Shown here piece by piece: positions 7,512-15,045 of a DNA stretch of 27,859 nt. The notes below the pieces were generated by a model. It was not told the DNA's origin. It saw nothing but the letters and a program-made list of their open reading frames with translations, and searched no databases. The DNA is from Lachnospiraceae bacterium (GTDB lineage Bacteria > Bacillota_A > Clostridia > Lachnospirales > Lachnospiraceae): NCBI GenBank assembly GCA_017634255.1, contig JAGBNT010000043.1, forward strand, positions 1 through 27,859, given 5' to 3'. Each line of letters starts with the position of its first letter. Position 1 is the first letter of the stretch. A program made the translations under genes and the position numbers.

Positions 7512-8693
7512 TCACACCTTCCCGCCCTTGCTTCCGCCGAAGCTTGCGGAGCTTAGGATATTTGTATCAAAGGTAAAGGTCAGGTTCTCCTCATTTCTCG
7601 CCCTCTTAAGAGCAAGGTCTATAACCCTGTTTAAAAGCTCCTTATAGGAAACCCCCAGCGGCTCCCATAAATAAAAGGCAAGTGAGCCGGGTATCGTATT
7701 TATCTCGTTAAAATAAAGCCTGTCCGTCTCCTCATCTATCATAAAGTCTATCCTGGAGACCCCGCAGCAGCCTAATGCCTTAAACGCCCTTACCGCCATG
7801 GAGCGAACCTCCTCCCGTTTTGTTGGCGAAAGCTCAGCCGGTATCTTTCTGGACACGCTCGCCATTCCTTTTGAGCCTCCGCCCTTGGCATTGCTTACAT
7901 ATTTATCCTCATAGCTTAGGATATCCTTTGAATGTAAGGGCTCCTCACATTCCGAAGCCTCCGCGGCGTTTTCGTCTCCGAGCACCGAACAGTTTATCTC
8001 TCTTAATCTGGTTATGGCGTGCTCCACCAATATCCTTGAGGCATACCTGAAGGCATCGTCTATCGAATCGGAGAGCTCCACCCTGTCGTGAGCTACGCTT
8101 ATTCCGACACTGGAGCCTAAGTTCACGGGCTTTACTATTACGGGAAAGCCCAGCTCCTTTTCTATCCTGTCCATCATCCCGCCTATATCCTCATAGTCCG
8201 ACAATACGAAGGTCAGCGCATCGAGCACCGGAACCCCCGCCTCTTTGAGTATTACCTTTTGGATATACTTATCCATTCCCACTGCCGAGGCAGTTACATC
8301 GCACCCTGCGAAGGGGATGCCCAACGTCTTTAGATACCCCTGCAAAGCCCCGTCCTCCACGTTCGTTCCATGAACCACGGGAAATACCACGTCTATGTCA
8401 AGGGTAAGATTCTTCCCCAGCTTTTTAACGGGATAGCCCATAAGCTGCACCTTCCCGCCGTTATTGACCATTATTACCCTATGGGACTTTTGCAGCAGGG
8501 CGTCTATATCCCTGTACTCCTCTATGGTGCCGATGCCGTCCCCGATATACATCTCGTTCTTCTTAGTCATATATACCGGAAGCACATCGTACTTATCGGT
8601 ATCCATACTGCGTATCGCCTGTATGCCCGATATGACGGAAACCTCATGCTCCACGCTCTTCCCGCCGAAAATACACGCAACCTTTAGCTTCAT
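7512..8693 (-). CDS. ddl: D-alanine--D-alanine ligase (ATP-grasp)
   Basis: A 393-residue ATP-grasp ligase that joins two D-alanines (or D-Ala and another D-residue) for peptidoglycan in the cytoplasm. The N-terminal signature GGKSVEHEVSVIS (10-22, Glu15 binding the first D-Ala), the ATP-binding VKPVNLGSSVGIS (187-199) and the metal-binding pair Asp316 (RIDF) and Glu330/Asn332 (NEINTIPGS) are all intact. It is somewhat longer than E. coli DdlB (306 residues) because of an insertion around 240-262 and a glycine-rich omega loop near 270-276 following YEDKY. I recall this extended form as common in Clostridia. No vanH or vanX homologue is nearby, so a D-lactate resistance role is not indicated. 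It is the last gene of the operon, 18 bp after the MurF-like gene, which fits delivery of D-Ala-D-Ala to that ligase. Confidence 0.9.
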   Translation of the reverse strand: MKLKVACIFGGKSVEHEVSVISGIQAIRSMDTDKYDVLPVYMTKKNEMYIGDGIGTIEEYRDIDALLQKSHRVIMVNNGGKVQLMGYPVKKLGKNLTLDIDVVFPVVHGTNVEDGALQGYLKTLGIPFAGCDVTASAVGMDKYIQKVILKEAGVPVLDALTFVLSDYEDIGGMMDRIEKELGFPVIVKPVNLGSSVGISVAHDRVELSDSIDDAFRYASRILVEHAITRLREINCSVLGDENAAEASECEEPLHSKDILSYEDKYVSNAKGGGSKGMASVSRKIPAELSPTKREEVRSMAVRAFKALGCCGVSRIDFMIDEETDRLYFNEINTIPGSLAFYLWEPLGVSYKELLNRVIDLALKRARNEENLTFTFDTNILSSASFGGSKGGKV

Positions 8694-8711
8694 AATCTTT
8701 TCCTCAATTCC

Positions 8712-10274
8712 TCAATAATTATCCGGCAGGTCATTTTCCAGCAAGATGTACTTATGTCCCTGCTCCTTTATCTTATAGGCATAGCCCATAGCGTCCTCAA
8801 GCCTTTCATATACCGACAGCTTATCCTCGGGAAAGCCCCTGCTCAAAGCCCCCTTCCTTATGGGCTCGGTATGCTTCCTCCCCACCAGCAGTATGTAGTC
8901 GCAATTTTCCGCCGCGTAGGTTCCGAACTTGAAATTGTACTCCTCTTCCTTTTCTCCTAGCTCCACCATGCCCGGAGTTATCAATATCCTTACTCCGTCG
9001 AACATCGAAAGCGTCTCCACCGCCGCCTTGGAGCCCACAGGATTTGAATTATAGGCATCGTCGATTATCGTTACCACTCCGTGCTCTATCATCTGCATCC
9101 TGTGTTCCACGGGCTTTAGCCGGCGCACCGGTATCTTCATATCCTTTAGAGAAATCCCGAGGGTATGGGCTGCGGCTATGGCTCCGGCAATATTTATAAC
9201 GTTATGGGCTCCTATGAGCTTCATCTGGAAGGTCTCACTCTCCCCCGTTGGCGTTACAATAGTAAAATCCGTTCCAAACTGCGATACCGATATATCCTTT
9301 GCCTGGTAGCCCTCGCCCTGCTTTTCGGAGAAATAAAAGGTCTTATTAGGATAGGGCGCTGCCTGTTCCCTGATATATTCGTTGTCCCCGTTTAAGAATA
9401 CCTGTCCGTCCCCGGGAATGGCATCCGCGAGCTCAAACTTGGTCTTCTTTATATTGTCGATGGAAAAGAAGGTTTCAAGGTGCTGGGGTCCCACCGAGGT
9501 AATGATGCCGTATTTCGGGTGAACCAGGTCGCAAAGCTCCTTTATCTGACCCACCCTTCTGGCTCCCATCTCGCAGATAAATATCTCGTGGGTGGGTTTA
9601 AGATAATTTCTGACCGTGATGGTAACGCCCAGAGGCGTATTAAAGTTTCCCGGCGTAACTAGGACATTGTACCGGCTCTGCAGCAGCTCCTTTAAGAAAA
9701 ACTTCATACTGGTCTTGCCGTAGCTTCCGGTGACCCCTATGATGGTAAGCCCCTCCGCCGCCTTAAGTATCCTCTTTGCGTCATTTATATAATAATCGCT
9801 TATCCCCTTCTCTATCGGGTGATTGACTATATTGGCGAGGATATTCATAAAAAGCTGCGCCGAAACCAGTATGAGGCATACCCCGGTAAGCGGCTTTAAG
9901 CCGCCGGTCAGGGCGCAAAGAGCGATACACCCCGCAGTCAGGATAAGTATGGTCGCCATCATCCTCTTTACCCTCGGGGTATATACAAGCTTTTTCTTGG
10001 TATTTAGCCTTCGCAATGCTCTGTAGACCAGAATATCCAGAAGAAGTGTAAGATATATGACAATATCCAGCGCGAGGAATGGAACGAAGAGGCGCAGCAC
10101 TCCAAGGATAAGTCCGAAGACTAAGAGCCACTGCTGCCTTATATTCTTTTTGAGCCAGTGTATATGCTCATCATTCTTATAGCCGTTTAGCTGGAACATA
10201 TGCATATTGTGTCTTAGGGTAAGAAACAACGCATATGCGGACAGGATAAGGGCTATGACGGTTCTTATCAACAT
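8712..10274 (-). CDS. murF: Membrane-anchored MurF-like Mur ligase
   Basis: A 520-residue protein. Residues 1-~150 hold about five hydrophobic segments (roughly 1-20, 47-68, 70-88, 105-125, 128-146) in place of the normal MurF substrate-binding N-domain. From ~165 the Mur ligase core follows: the P-loop GVTGSYGKTS (180-189, Lys187), TPGNFNTPLGVT, HNVINIAGAIAAA and the MurF hallmark DDAYNSNP. MurF adds D-Ala-D-Ala to UDP-MurNAc-tripeptide. The missing N-domain and unusual C-terminus (LLENDLPDNY) suggest a divergent subfamily whose substrate may be membrane-linked rather than the soluble UDP nucleotide; that is an inference. It lies 3 bp after the hydrolase gene and 18 bp before ddl. I am sure it is a Mur ligase, fairly sure it is MurF-like and unsure of the substrate. 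Confidence 0.85.
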   Translation of the reverse strand: MLIRTVIALILSAYALFLTLRHNMHMFQLNGYKNDEHIHWLKKNIRQQWLLVFGLILGVLRLFVPFLALDIVIYLTLLLDILVYRALRRLNTKKKLVYTPRVKRMMATILILTAGCIALCALTGGLKPLTGVCLILVSAQLFMNILANIVNHPIEKGISDYYINDAKRILKAAEGLTIIGVTGSYGKTSMKFFLKELLQSRYNVLVTPGNFNTPLGVTITVRNYLKPTHEIFICEMGARRVGQIKELCDLVHPKYGIITSVGPQHLETFFSIDNIKKTKFELADAIPGDGQVFLNGDNEYIREQAAPYPNKTFYFSEKQGEGYQAKDISVSQFGTDFTIVTPTGESETFQMKLIGAHNVINIAGAIAAAHTLGISLKDMKIPVRRLKPVEHRMQMIEHGVVTIIDDAYNSNPVGSKAAVETLSMFDGVRILITPGMVELGEKEEEYNFKFGTYAAENCDYILLVGRKHTEPIRKGALSRGFPEDKLSVYERLEDAMGYAYKIKEQGHKYILLENDLPDNY

Positions 10275-10277
10275 CCT

Positions 10278-11054
10278 TTACGCTCCGATCTTAAAATATG
10301 AACGCATGATGCTTCTGAAAACTGCCGGCTGCTCCAAAAAGGAAAAATGCCCGGCTCCGCTTATTACAGCAAGTCCGGCATCAGGTATCTTCTCCTCCAT
10401 GAGCTTTGCGTCGGAAATTGGCGTTGCAGTGTCCTTATCTCCCCAGATCAAAAGAGTCTCCTGCTTTATCTTCGGAAGACACTCCGTTAAGTCCTCATTT
10501 ACCGCCATTACCATGCACTTTTTCATCATGGGGCTGGCATTTCGGTAATCCTCCGAGCCCTGACGGCTCCTCCAGTCGTCGATGAGCTCAGGGAACAGGG
10601 CGTATACGAGCTTTAAATTCAGGATATTTTTCAAAAGCTTATACCGCCTTATCCTCATCCTCTGCGAAAAGCTTTTTTTCGGAAGGATGCCGGCGCTGTC
10701 TATAAGTACGATACGGCTTATCTCAAAGGGCAGCTCCCCTCTCGCGGCAAGCTTTATTATGACCCTGCCTCCGTAGGAGTGTCCGATAAGGACCGCCCTC
10801 TCTATTCCGAGCTTACTCATGAACTTACAGAAAAAATCCGCGTAAGCGTCCACATTCCATGCTTCCGGGGGCTCGTCGCTCCCTCCGAAGCCCGGCAGGT
10901 CGAACTGGACGAATTTATATTTTTCATTTATTGCAGCCGCAACACTATCGTATACTCCTAGATCAGTACCCCACCCCTGCAGCATCACCGCCGTCTCCTC
11001 CCCGGAGCCGGTAATCTTTACGCTTATATTTATTCCGTCTACTTCAACATTCAT
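10278..11054 (-). CDS. Alpha/beta-fold hydrolase
   Basis: A 258-residue single-domain alpha/beta hydrolase without signal peptide. The nucleophile elbow GHSYGG places Ser93; the acid is likely Asp206 or Asp208 (WGDKD) and the histidine is His236 (GAGHF). The oxyanion region is LQGWGTD near residue 25-31. A cap domain lies around 125-185 and is rich in Arg and Lys (SQRMRIRRYKLLKN). The family includes esterases, thioesterases and peptidases, so the substrate is open; in an operon with an acyl ligase and carrier protein, a thioesterase or lipid-ester hydrolase is attractive but unproven. It is separated by 7 bp from the deacetylase gene and by 3 bp from the MurF-like gene, so co-transcription is very likely. 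Confidence 0.85.
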   Translation of the reverse strand: MNVEVDGINISVKITGSGEETAVMLQGWGTDLGVYDSVAAAINEKYKFVQFDLPGFGGSDEPPEAWNVDAYADFFCKFMSKLGIERAVLIGHSYGGRVIIKLAARGELPFEISRIVLIDSAGILPKKSFSQRMRIRRYKLLKNILNLKLVYALFPELIDDWRSRQGSEDYRNASPMMKKCMVMAVNEDLTECLPKIKQETLLIWGDKDTATPISDAKLMEEKIPDAGLAVISGAGHFSFLEQPAVFRSIMRSYFKIGA

Positions 11055-11061
11055 GCCGGTC

Positions 11062-11934
11062 TTATCTCTTTATCTTCTTAAGAGCCTCCCCCTCCTTAAG
11101 GCGCATACCGCTGGTCATAAAGCCCGCGTCGGATGAGTCGGTGATAAGCTCCACGTCCTCCTCCTCCAAAACAGCTCCCGGATGGAACAGAAGCTCTATA
11201 TTCTCCTGAAAGGCGCTGCGCCCTGCGGAGATATTCTTAAGTATCCTTATAAGATTTTTGTAGGTCATATGACCCGAGAACATAACTCCCGAGAAGTCGG
11301 AGGCATAAAGCGAATAGAGCTCCCTGTGCCTTAAATGGTCAATCTGGCATAAGGTATTTAGCAATATTGCCTTTATGACATTCAAGGGCTTTAGATACTC
11401 AAACTTCGTTATACCCCTGTAAAACTCGGGCTTCTCCCGGGTTATGCGGACCGATGTGACATCGTAGCCCTCTTCCTTTATAAGCTCGTCTATAACGTCA
11501 AAGATAAGAGGTATGCAGTGATAGTGCCTGTGGCTGTCCAGCCTTATTCCCTTCCCCCCGGGGAAATATTTTAAGCAGTTGTCTATCTGCCTTTTAAATT
11601 CCGTCTTTATCTGCGCCTTTATATCCTTCCCGGTGCCGGGCAGGATGTTCGCCAGCAGGATTTCCTCGAAGGAGATGTCGAAATTTCCCTCCTCGTCCAC
11701 AAGGTCAGGAACCTCCTCCACCGGGCTTAAGGGCTTTCCCTCCACTAAATTCAAGTGGATGGTAAGGCGCAGCTGCCTCTTACATTCCTTCTTGAGTATA
11801 TCCATGCACTCGTCGAGCCTCGGGGAGTTGGGCATAATGCTTATCCCGCTTAAGTACCCGTCGTTCGCACATTCGATTATCCTTCTCGACGCTGCCGGAA
11901 AAAGTCCGTAATCGTCTGCATGAAATTCTATCAT
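11062..11934 (-). CDS. YdjC/ChbG-family carbohydrate deacetylase
   Basis: A 290-residue member of the YdjC/ChbG family, metal-dependent enzymes that remove N-acetyl groups from amino sugars. The metal site is clear: HADDYG (5-10), RLTIHLNLVEG with His60, and DSHRHYH (133-139); ELLFHPG near residue 250 supplies the late motif. Known members include ChbG (chito-oligosaccharide deacetylase) and Francisella NaxD, which deacetylates undecaprenyl-phosphate-GalNAc. Its ATG overlaps the TGA of the upstream DPM1/GtrB-type glycosyltransferase by four bases, so the two are translationally coupled. That pairing favours a lipid-linked amino sugar as substrate (NaxD-like) over a chitin-derived one (ChbG-like), by inference. 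There is no signal peptide, so the reaction should be on the cytoplasmic face. Confidence 0.85.
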   Translation of the reverse strand: MIEFHADDYGLFPAASRRIIECANDGYLSGISIMPNSPRLDECMDILKKECKRQLRLTIHLNLVEGKPLSPVEEVPDLVDEEGNFDISFEEILLANILPGTGKDIKAQIKTEFKRQIDNCLKYFPGGKGIRLDSHRHYHCIPLIFDVIDELIKEEGYDVTSVRITREKPEFYRGITKFEYLKPLNVIKAILLNTLCQIDHLRHRELYSLYASDFSGVMFSGHMTYKNLIRILKNISAGRSAFQENIELLFHPGAVLEEEDVELITDSSDAGFMTSGMRLKEGEALKKIKR

Positions 11935-12911
11935 TCGTCGCCAGTCTCCTTATCTATAAAATATCTGGGTCTGCTCTTTGACTCCATATAGGTCCGTCCT
12001 ACATATTCCCCGATTATCCCTAAGGATAAAAGCTGTACCCCGCCAAGAAACCATATGCTTATCATCATCGTGGGGTAGCCTCTTACCGCAGCCCCGTTTA
12101 TATGGTCTACGACAGTCTGTACCATCATCACAAGCGATATTAAGAATACCACAAAACCCAGGAGGGTGACTATCCTTATCGGTCGGATCGAAAAAGAGGT
12201 TATCCCGTTAAGCGCCAGGGTCGCCATCTTTTTTAAGGTATATTTGGATTCCCCAGCCTCGCGGTTCGACACGTCGAAGTGAACTATGTCCGTTTTAAAG
12301 CCGAGCTCCGGCACGAGTCCCCTTATGAAGAGATTGCTCTCCTTATAGGAATCGAGAGCCTTGACTGCCTTTCTGGACAAAAGCCTGTAGTCCGCGCTCT
12401 GCTCTATGAGCTCGCAGCCTAAGGATCTCATGAATTTATAGTACATCGTTGCCGTGGTCTTCTTGAAAAAGCTGTCCGTATCTCTGGAGTTCCTGACCCC
12501 GTATACTATGTCGCAGCCCTCCCTGTATTTCTCAAGGAACTTCGGGATAGCGTTGATATCCTGCTGCAGATCGGCGTCTATCGTAATAACGCAGTCCGCT
12601 CCGTGCTCTGCCGCATAGGTCATTCCTGAAAAGATGGCAATCTGGTGTCCCCTGTTCCGGGAAAGCTTTATCCCGCAGATACACCGGTGCTTTTCATGCA
12701 GGCTTTCGATTATCTCCCAGGTCCTGTCCTTTGAACCGTCGTCAACAAATAAAAGACGGCTTGTGTCACTAACTAAACCGTCCCTGACCAGTGTATCATA
12801 AAGCGTCAATGCCTTTTTTGCGCTGATCTCCAATATAGCCTCTTCGTTGTAGCAGGGCAAAACCACGTAAAGCTTTATGCCCCCCTCATTCTCACCCATT
12901 GAATCTACCAC
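11931..12911 (-). CDS. Membrane GT2 glycosyltransferase (DPM1/GtrB/ArnC type)
   Basis: A 326-residue family 2 glycosyltransferase. The GT-A domain (about 12-235) has VLPCYNEEA, the nucleotide-binding VDDGSKDRT (56-64) and the metal motif DADLQQD (112-118), followed by two C-terminal membrane segments (~245-267 and ~280-303) and a basic tail. This layout is typical of enzymes that transfer a sugar from a nucleotide donor to polyprenyl phosphate on the inner membrane face. Together with the overlapping YdjC-type deacetylase it resembles the FlmF2-NaxD pair, which makes undecaprenyl-phosphate-galactosamine. The given start is a GTG whose Shine-Dalgarno-like AAAAGGAT is too close; an ATG four codons on (12899) has AAGGA about 13 bases upstream, so the exact start is uncertain but does not affect the domain. 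The sugar and acceptor are not readable from sequence. Confidence 0.87.
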   Translation of the reverse strand: MVDSMGENEGGIKLYVVLPCYNEEAILEISAKKALTLYDTLVRDGLVSDTSRLLFVDDGSKDRTWEIIESLHEKHRCICGIKLSRNRGHQIAIFSGMTYAAEHGADCVITIDADLQQDINAIPKFLEKYREGCDIVYGVRNSRDTDSFFKKTTATMYYKFMRSLGCELIEQSADYRLLSRKAVKALDSYKESNLFIRGLVPELGFKTDIVHFDVSNREAGESKYTLKKMATLALNGITSFSIRPIRIVTLLGFVVFLISLVMMVQTVVDHINGAAVRGYPTMMISIWFLGGVQLLSLGIIGEYVGRTYMESKSRPRYFIDKETGDE

Positions 12912-12931
12912 ATCCTTTTATATCTTTATAT

Positions 12932-12968
12932 GTAACTGTTAAGAACCCCTTGGGTTAGGAGCAGTTAC
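12932..12968. repeat. Post-stop stem-loop repeat, copy 1
   Basis: GTAACTG (12932-12938) pairs with CAGTTAC (12962-12968), and AACCC pairs with GGGTT inside, with an internal mismatched bulge. It sits 3 bases beyond the exonuclease III stop codon. A better-paired copy lies at 25491-25527, 11 bases beyond the Hcy-methyltransferase stop. No U-tract follows, so it is not a standard terminator. Confidence 0.65.
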
Positions 12969-12970
12969 CT

Positions 12971-13726
12971 TTATATATCTATATCCAACCCCACCGGACA
13001 GTGATCCGAACCAAGGATGTCGGTGTGGATATACGCCGCCTTTAAGCGCTCCTTCAGACGACAGGAAGCTATGAAATAATCTATGCGCCACCCTGTGTTC
13101 TTCTCCCTGGCATGGAAGCGGTAGGACCACCAGGAATATATATCTGCCGCCTCGGGATAAAAGAAGCGCCAGGTATCTATAAAGCCGTTTGATAAAAGCT
13201 CCGTCATCCTGGAGCGCTCCTCATCGGTAAAGCCCGCATTTTTATGGTTGGTCTTCGGATTTTTTAAATCTATCTCCTGATGGGCTACATTTAAGTCTCC
13301 GCAAAAGATAACCGGCTTTTTTTCATCGAGCTTCTTTATATAGTCCAGGAAGTCCTCTTCCCAGTGCATCCTGTAGTCCAGCCTCTTAAGTCCGTCCTGG
13401 GAATTGGGAGTATAGCAGGTTATGAAATAATAGTCCTTAAATTCGAGGGTTATTACCCTGCCCTCGTGGTCATGCTCCTCTACTCCTATTCCAAGGGAAA
13501 CATTTTCAGGGCTTAGCCTTGTAAATATCGCCGTTCCCGAATACCCCTTCTTTTCGGCATAGTTCCAGTACTGCCGGTAGCCGGGGAGGTCGAGGTCAAT
13601 CTGCCCCTCCTGCAGCTTCGTCTCCTGCAGGCAGAAGATATCGGCATCCAGAGCCGTAAAGGTCTCCATAAAGCCTTTGTTCATAGCGGCTCTTAAGCCG
13701 TTCACATTCCAGGATATCGCTTTCAT
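12971..13726 (-). CDS. exoA: Exodeoxyribonuclease III / AP endonuclease
   Basis: A 251-residue enzyme of the ExoIII (Xth/ExoA) branch of the EEP phosphodiesterase family, which cuts the backbone at abasic sites and trims 3' ends in base-excision repair. All hallmark motifs are present: ISWNVNGLRA (Asn7), LQETKL (metal-binding Glu35), CYTPNSQ (catalytic Tyr), CGDLNVAHQEIDL, GWRIDYF and the C-terminal GSDHCPVGLDI with the catalytic His. The length is normal for the family. It lies 18 bp after the acyl carrier protein gene and 59 bp before the glycosyltransferase gene, on the same strand, although its housekeeping role has no obvious link to either. A dispersed hairpin follows its stop codon by 3 bases. 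Confidence 0.95.
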   Translation of the reverse strand: MKAISWNVNGLRAAMNKGFMETFTALDADIFCLQETKLQEGQIDLDLPGYRQYWNYAEKKGYSGTAIFTRLSPENVSLGIGVEEHDHEGRVITLEFKDYYFITCYTPNSQDGLKRLDYRMHWEEDFLDYIKKLDEKKPVIFCGDLNVAHQEIDLKNPKTNHKNAGFTDEERSRMTELLSNGFIDTWRFFYPEAADIYSWWSYRFHAREKNTGWRIDYFIASCRLKERLKAAYIHTDILGSDHCPVGLDIDI

Positions 13727-13744
13727 ATTTCTGTCTGTCGTTTT

Positions 13745-13978
13745 TTATCTGTCGTTTTCTATAAGCTTTTCTATCATTTCCACTGCGTCGCTTACATATA
13801 CTATATCGCTGGGGGACTCTATGTCTACCCCGAACTCGTCCTCGATGTCGCTTATGATCTGAAACAGATCCAGAGAATCCGCCTGCAGATCCTCCTTCAT
13901 GTTCGTTTCCGGAGTTATATTGCTGGCATCGATGTCCGTTCTCTCTGCTATTATATCCCTGATCTTTTCAAATATCAC
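13745..13978 (-). CDS. Acyl carrier protein
   Basis: A 77-residue acyl carrier protein, the usual size, that carries an acyl chain on a phosphopantetheine arm. The attachment serine is Ser35 in ADSLDLFQII, within a four-helix acidic domain (TPETNMKEDLQ, then IEDEFGVDIE). I chose the GTG at 13976-13978, preceded by GGGAGG about 10 bases upstream, because it gives the family length. The longer frame to an ATG at 14068 overlaps the ketosynthase stop and would add 30 basic residues with no ribosome binding site. It sits between the FabH-like and exonuclease genes in the same operon, so it is probably a dedicated carrier for the adjacent acyl ligase and ketosynthase rather than the general fatty-acid ACP, which is usually encoded with fabD/fabG/fabF. 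That assignment is an inference. Confidence 0.9.
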   Translation of the reverse strand: MIFEKIRDIIAERTDIDASNITPETNMKEDLQADSLDLFQIISDIEDEFGVDIESPSDIVYVSDAVEMIEKLIENDR

Positions 13979-14061
13979 CCTGTAATATCCTCCCTGAATA
14001 TTTTTTCTACTTCTCGTATTGCAGCCGGTTGCCGTAATTATGTAAACCTTTTTTCGGTCCC

Positions 14062-15039
14062 TTACCATTCGATCAGCATCGTTCCCCAGGTAAGCCCGCC
14101 TCCGAAGCCTGCAAGGATGAGCTTATCTCCCCTTTGCAGCTTGCCCTGCCCGTTAAGCTCGTTTAAAGCTATGGGTATGCTTGCCGAGGAGGTGTTCCCG
14201 AAGCGTTCAAGATTCATGTAAAACTTATCCATCGGGGCGCTGAGCCTTTTTGCCACTGCATCTATTATACGCAAATTTGCCTGATGTGGCACTATATATT
14301 TTATTTCCTTAAGCGACAGTCCTTCCTTGTCCAGAACGCTGACTATCCCGGCGCTTAGCCTCTTTACCGCAAAGCTGAATACCTCAAGACCGTCCATTCT
14401 TATATACGCATCCTCCGGCTTTACTGGCTCTGTCTCGTTAAACGGATTTGCCGCAGGAGAATATCCACTGGTCAGCACATTGGACTTACTCCCCTTTGAG
14501 CCCATCTCCTCCTGCAGGATCGAGGGCTTATCGGAGCTCTCCAAAAGCACTGCCCCCGCCCCGTCTCCGAAGAGCACGCAGGTATTCTTATCCTCCCAGT
14601 CCGTTGCCTTGCTCAAAACCTCGGCTCCTATAACTATCGCCCTTTTTGCAAGCCCGGCGCTTACATATTTATCGGCTACGCTAAGCGCAAACATAAAGCC
14701 CGAGCAGGCCGCCGAAACTACGAAGCAAACCGCGTTGTCCGCTCCCAGCTGTCTTTGCACCATGCTTGCGAGATTCGGTGACTGGTAGTCCGGTGTGATC
14801 GAAGCGGCAACTATAAGGTCTATCTCCTTCGCATCGGTTCCGCTCCTCTCCAGCACCTGCCTTGACGCCCCTGCTGCCAGGTCAGAGGTATTTTCCCCGG
14901 TCACTATCCGTCTTTCCCTGATGCCCGTCCTCTTTACCACCCAGGCATCGTCTATGCCTTCAATGAGCCTTCCCAGCTCTGCATTGCTGACTATCTTTTC
15001 CGGCAGTCCTGCGCCGGTCGTGACTATCCTTGAACCCAT
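14062..15039 (-). CDS. FabH-like beta-ketoacyl-ACP synthase III
   Basis: A 325-residue KAS III enzyme, which condenses an acyl-CoA (or acyl-ACP) primer with malonyl-ACP. The catalytic triad is complete: Cys112 (SAACSGF), His252 (VPHQANLRI) and Asn282 (ERFGNTSSAS). The DDAWVVKRTGIRERRI segment near the N-terminus and GFGGGLTWGTMLIEW at the end are typical of bacterial FabH. It lies 6 bp after the AMP-ligase gene and 83 bp before the ACP gene. Housekeeping fabH normally sits with fabD, fabG and fabF; here it is alone with a ligase and an ACP, so it may serve a specialised acyl product instead. The family is very secure; the pathway role is an inference. Confidence 0.93.
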   Translation of the reverse strand: MGSRIVTTGAGLPEKIVSNAELGRLIEGIDDAWVVKRTGIRERRIVTGENTSDLAAGASRQVLERSGTDAKEIDLIVAASITPDYQSPNLASMVQRQLGADNAVCFVVSAACSGFMFALSVADKYVSAGLAKRAIVIGAEVLSKATDWEDKNTCVLFGDGAGAVLLESSDKPSILQEEMGSKGSKSNVLTSGYSPAANPFNETEPVKPEDAYIRMDGLEVFSFAVKRLSAGIVSVLDKEGLSLKEIKYIVPHQANLRIIDAVAKRLSAPMDKFYMNLERFGNTSSASIPIALNELNGQGKLQRGDKLILAGFGGGLTWGTMLIEW

Positions 15040-15045
15040 CTGCCC

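Noticed and set aside
7512..8693. Vancomycin-resistance D-Ala-D-Lac ligase (VanA-type)
   Set aside because: No vanH, vanX or VanRS-like genes are adjacent, and the motifs fit the extended clostridial Ddl form.
12932..12968. Rho-independent terminator after exoA
   Set aside because: The stem is interrupted and no U-tract follows on the minus strand; the same element occurs after another gene as a dispersed repeat.
13979..14068. Upstream ATG start for the acyl carrier protein
   Set aside because: It would begin inside the KAS III stop and give a 107-residue protein with a basic 30-residue extension; the GTG with GGGAGG gives the standard 77 residues.
14327..14788. Plus-strand open frame of 153 codons inside the KAS III gene
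   Set aside because: The minus-strand gene carries all KAS III catalytic residues; the plus frame is its Ser/Ala/Pro-rich shadow.
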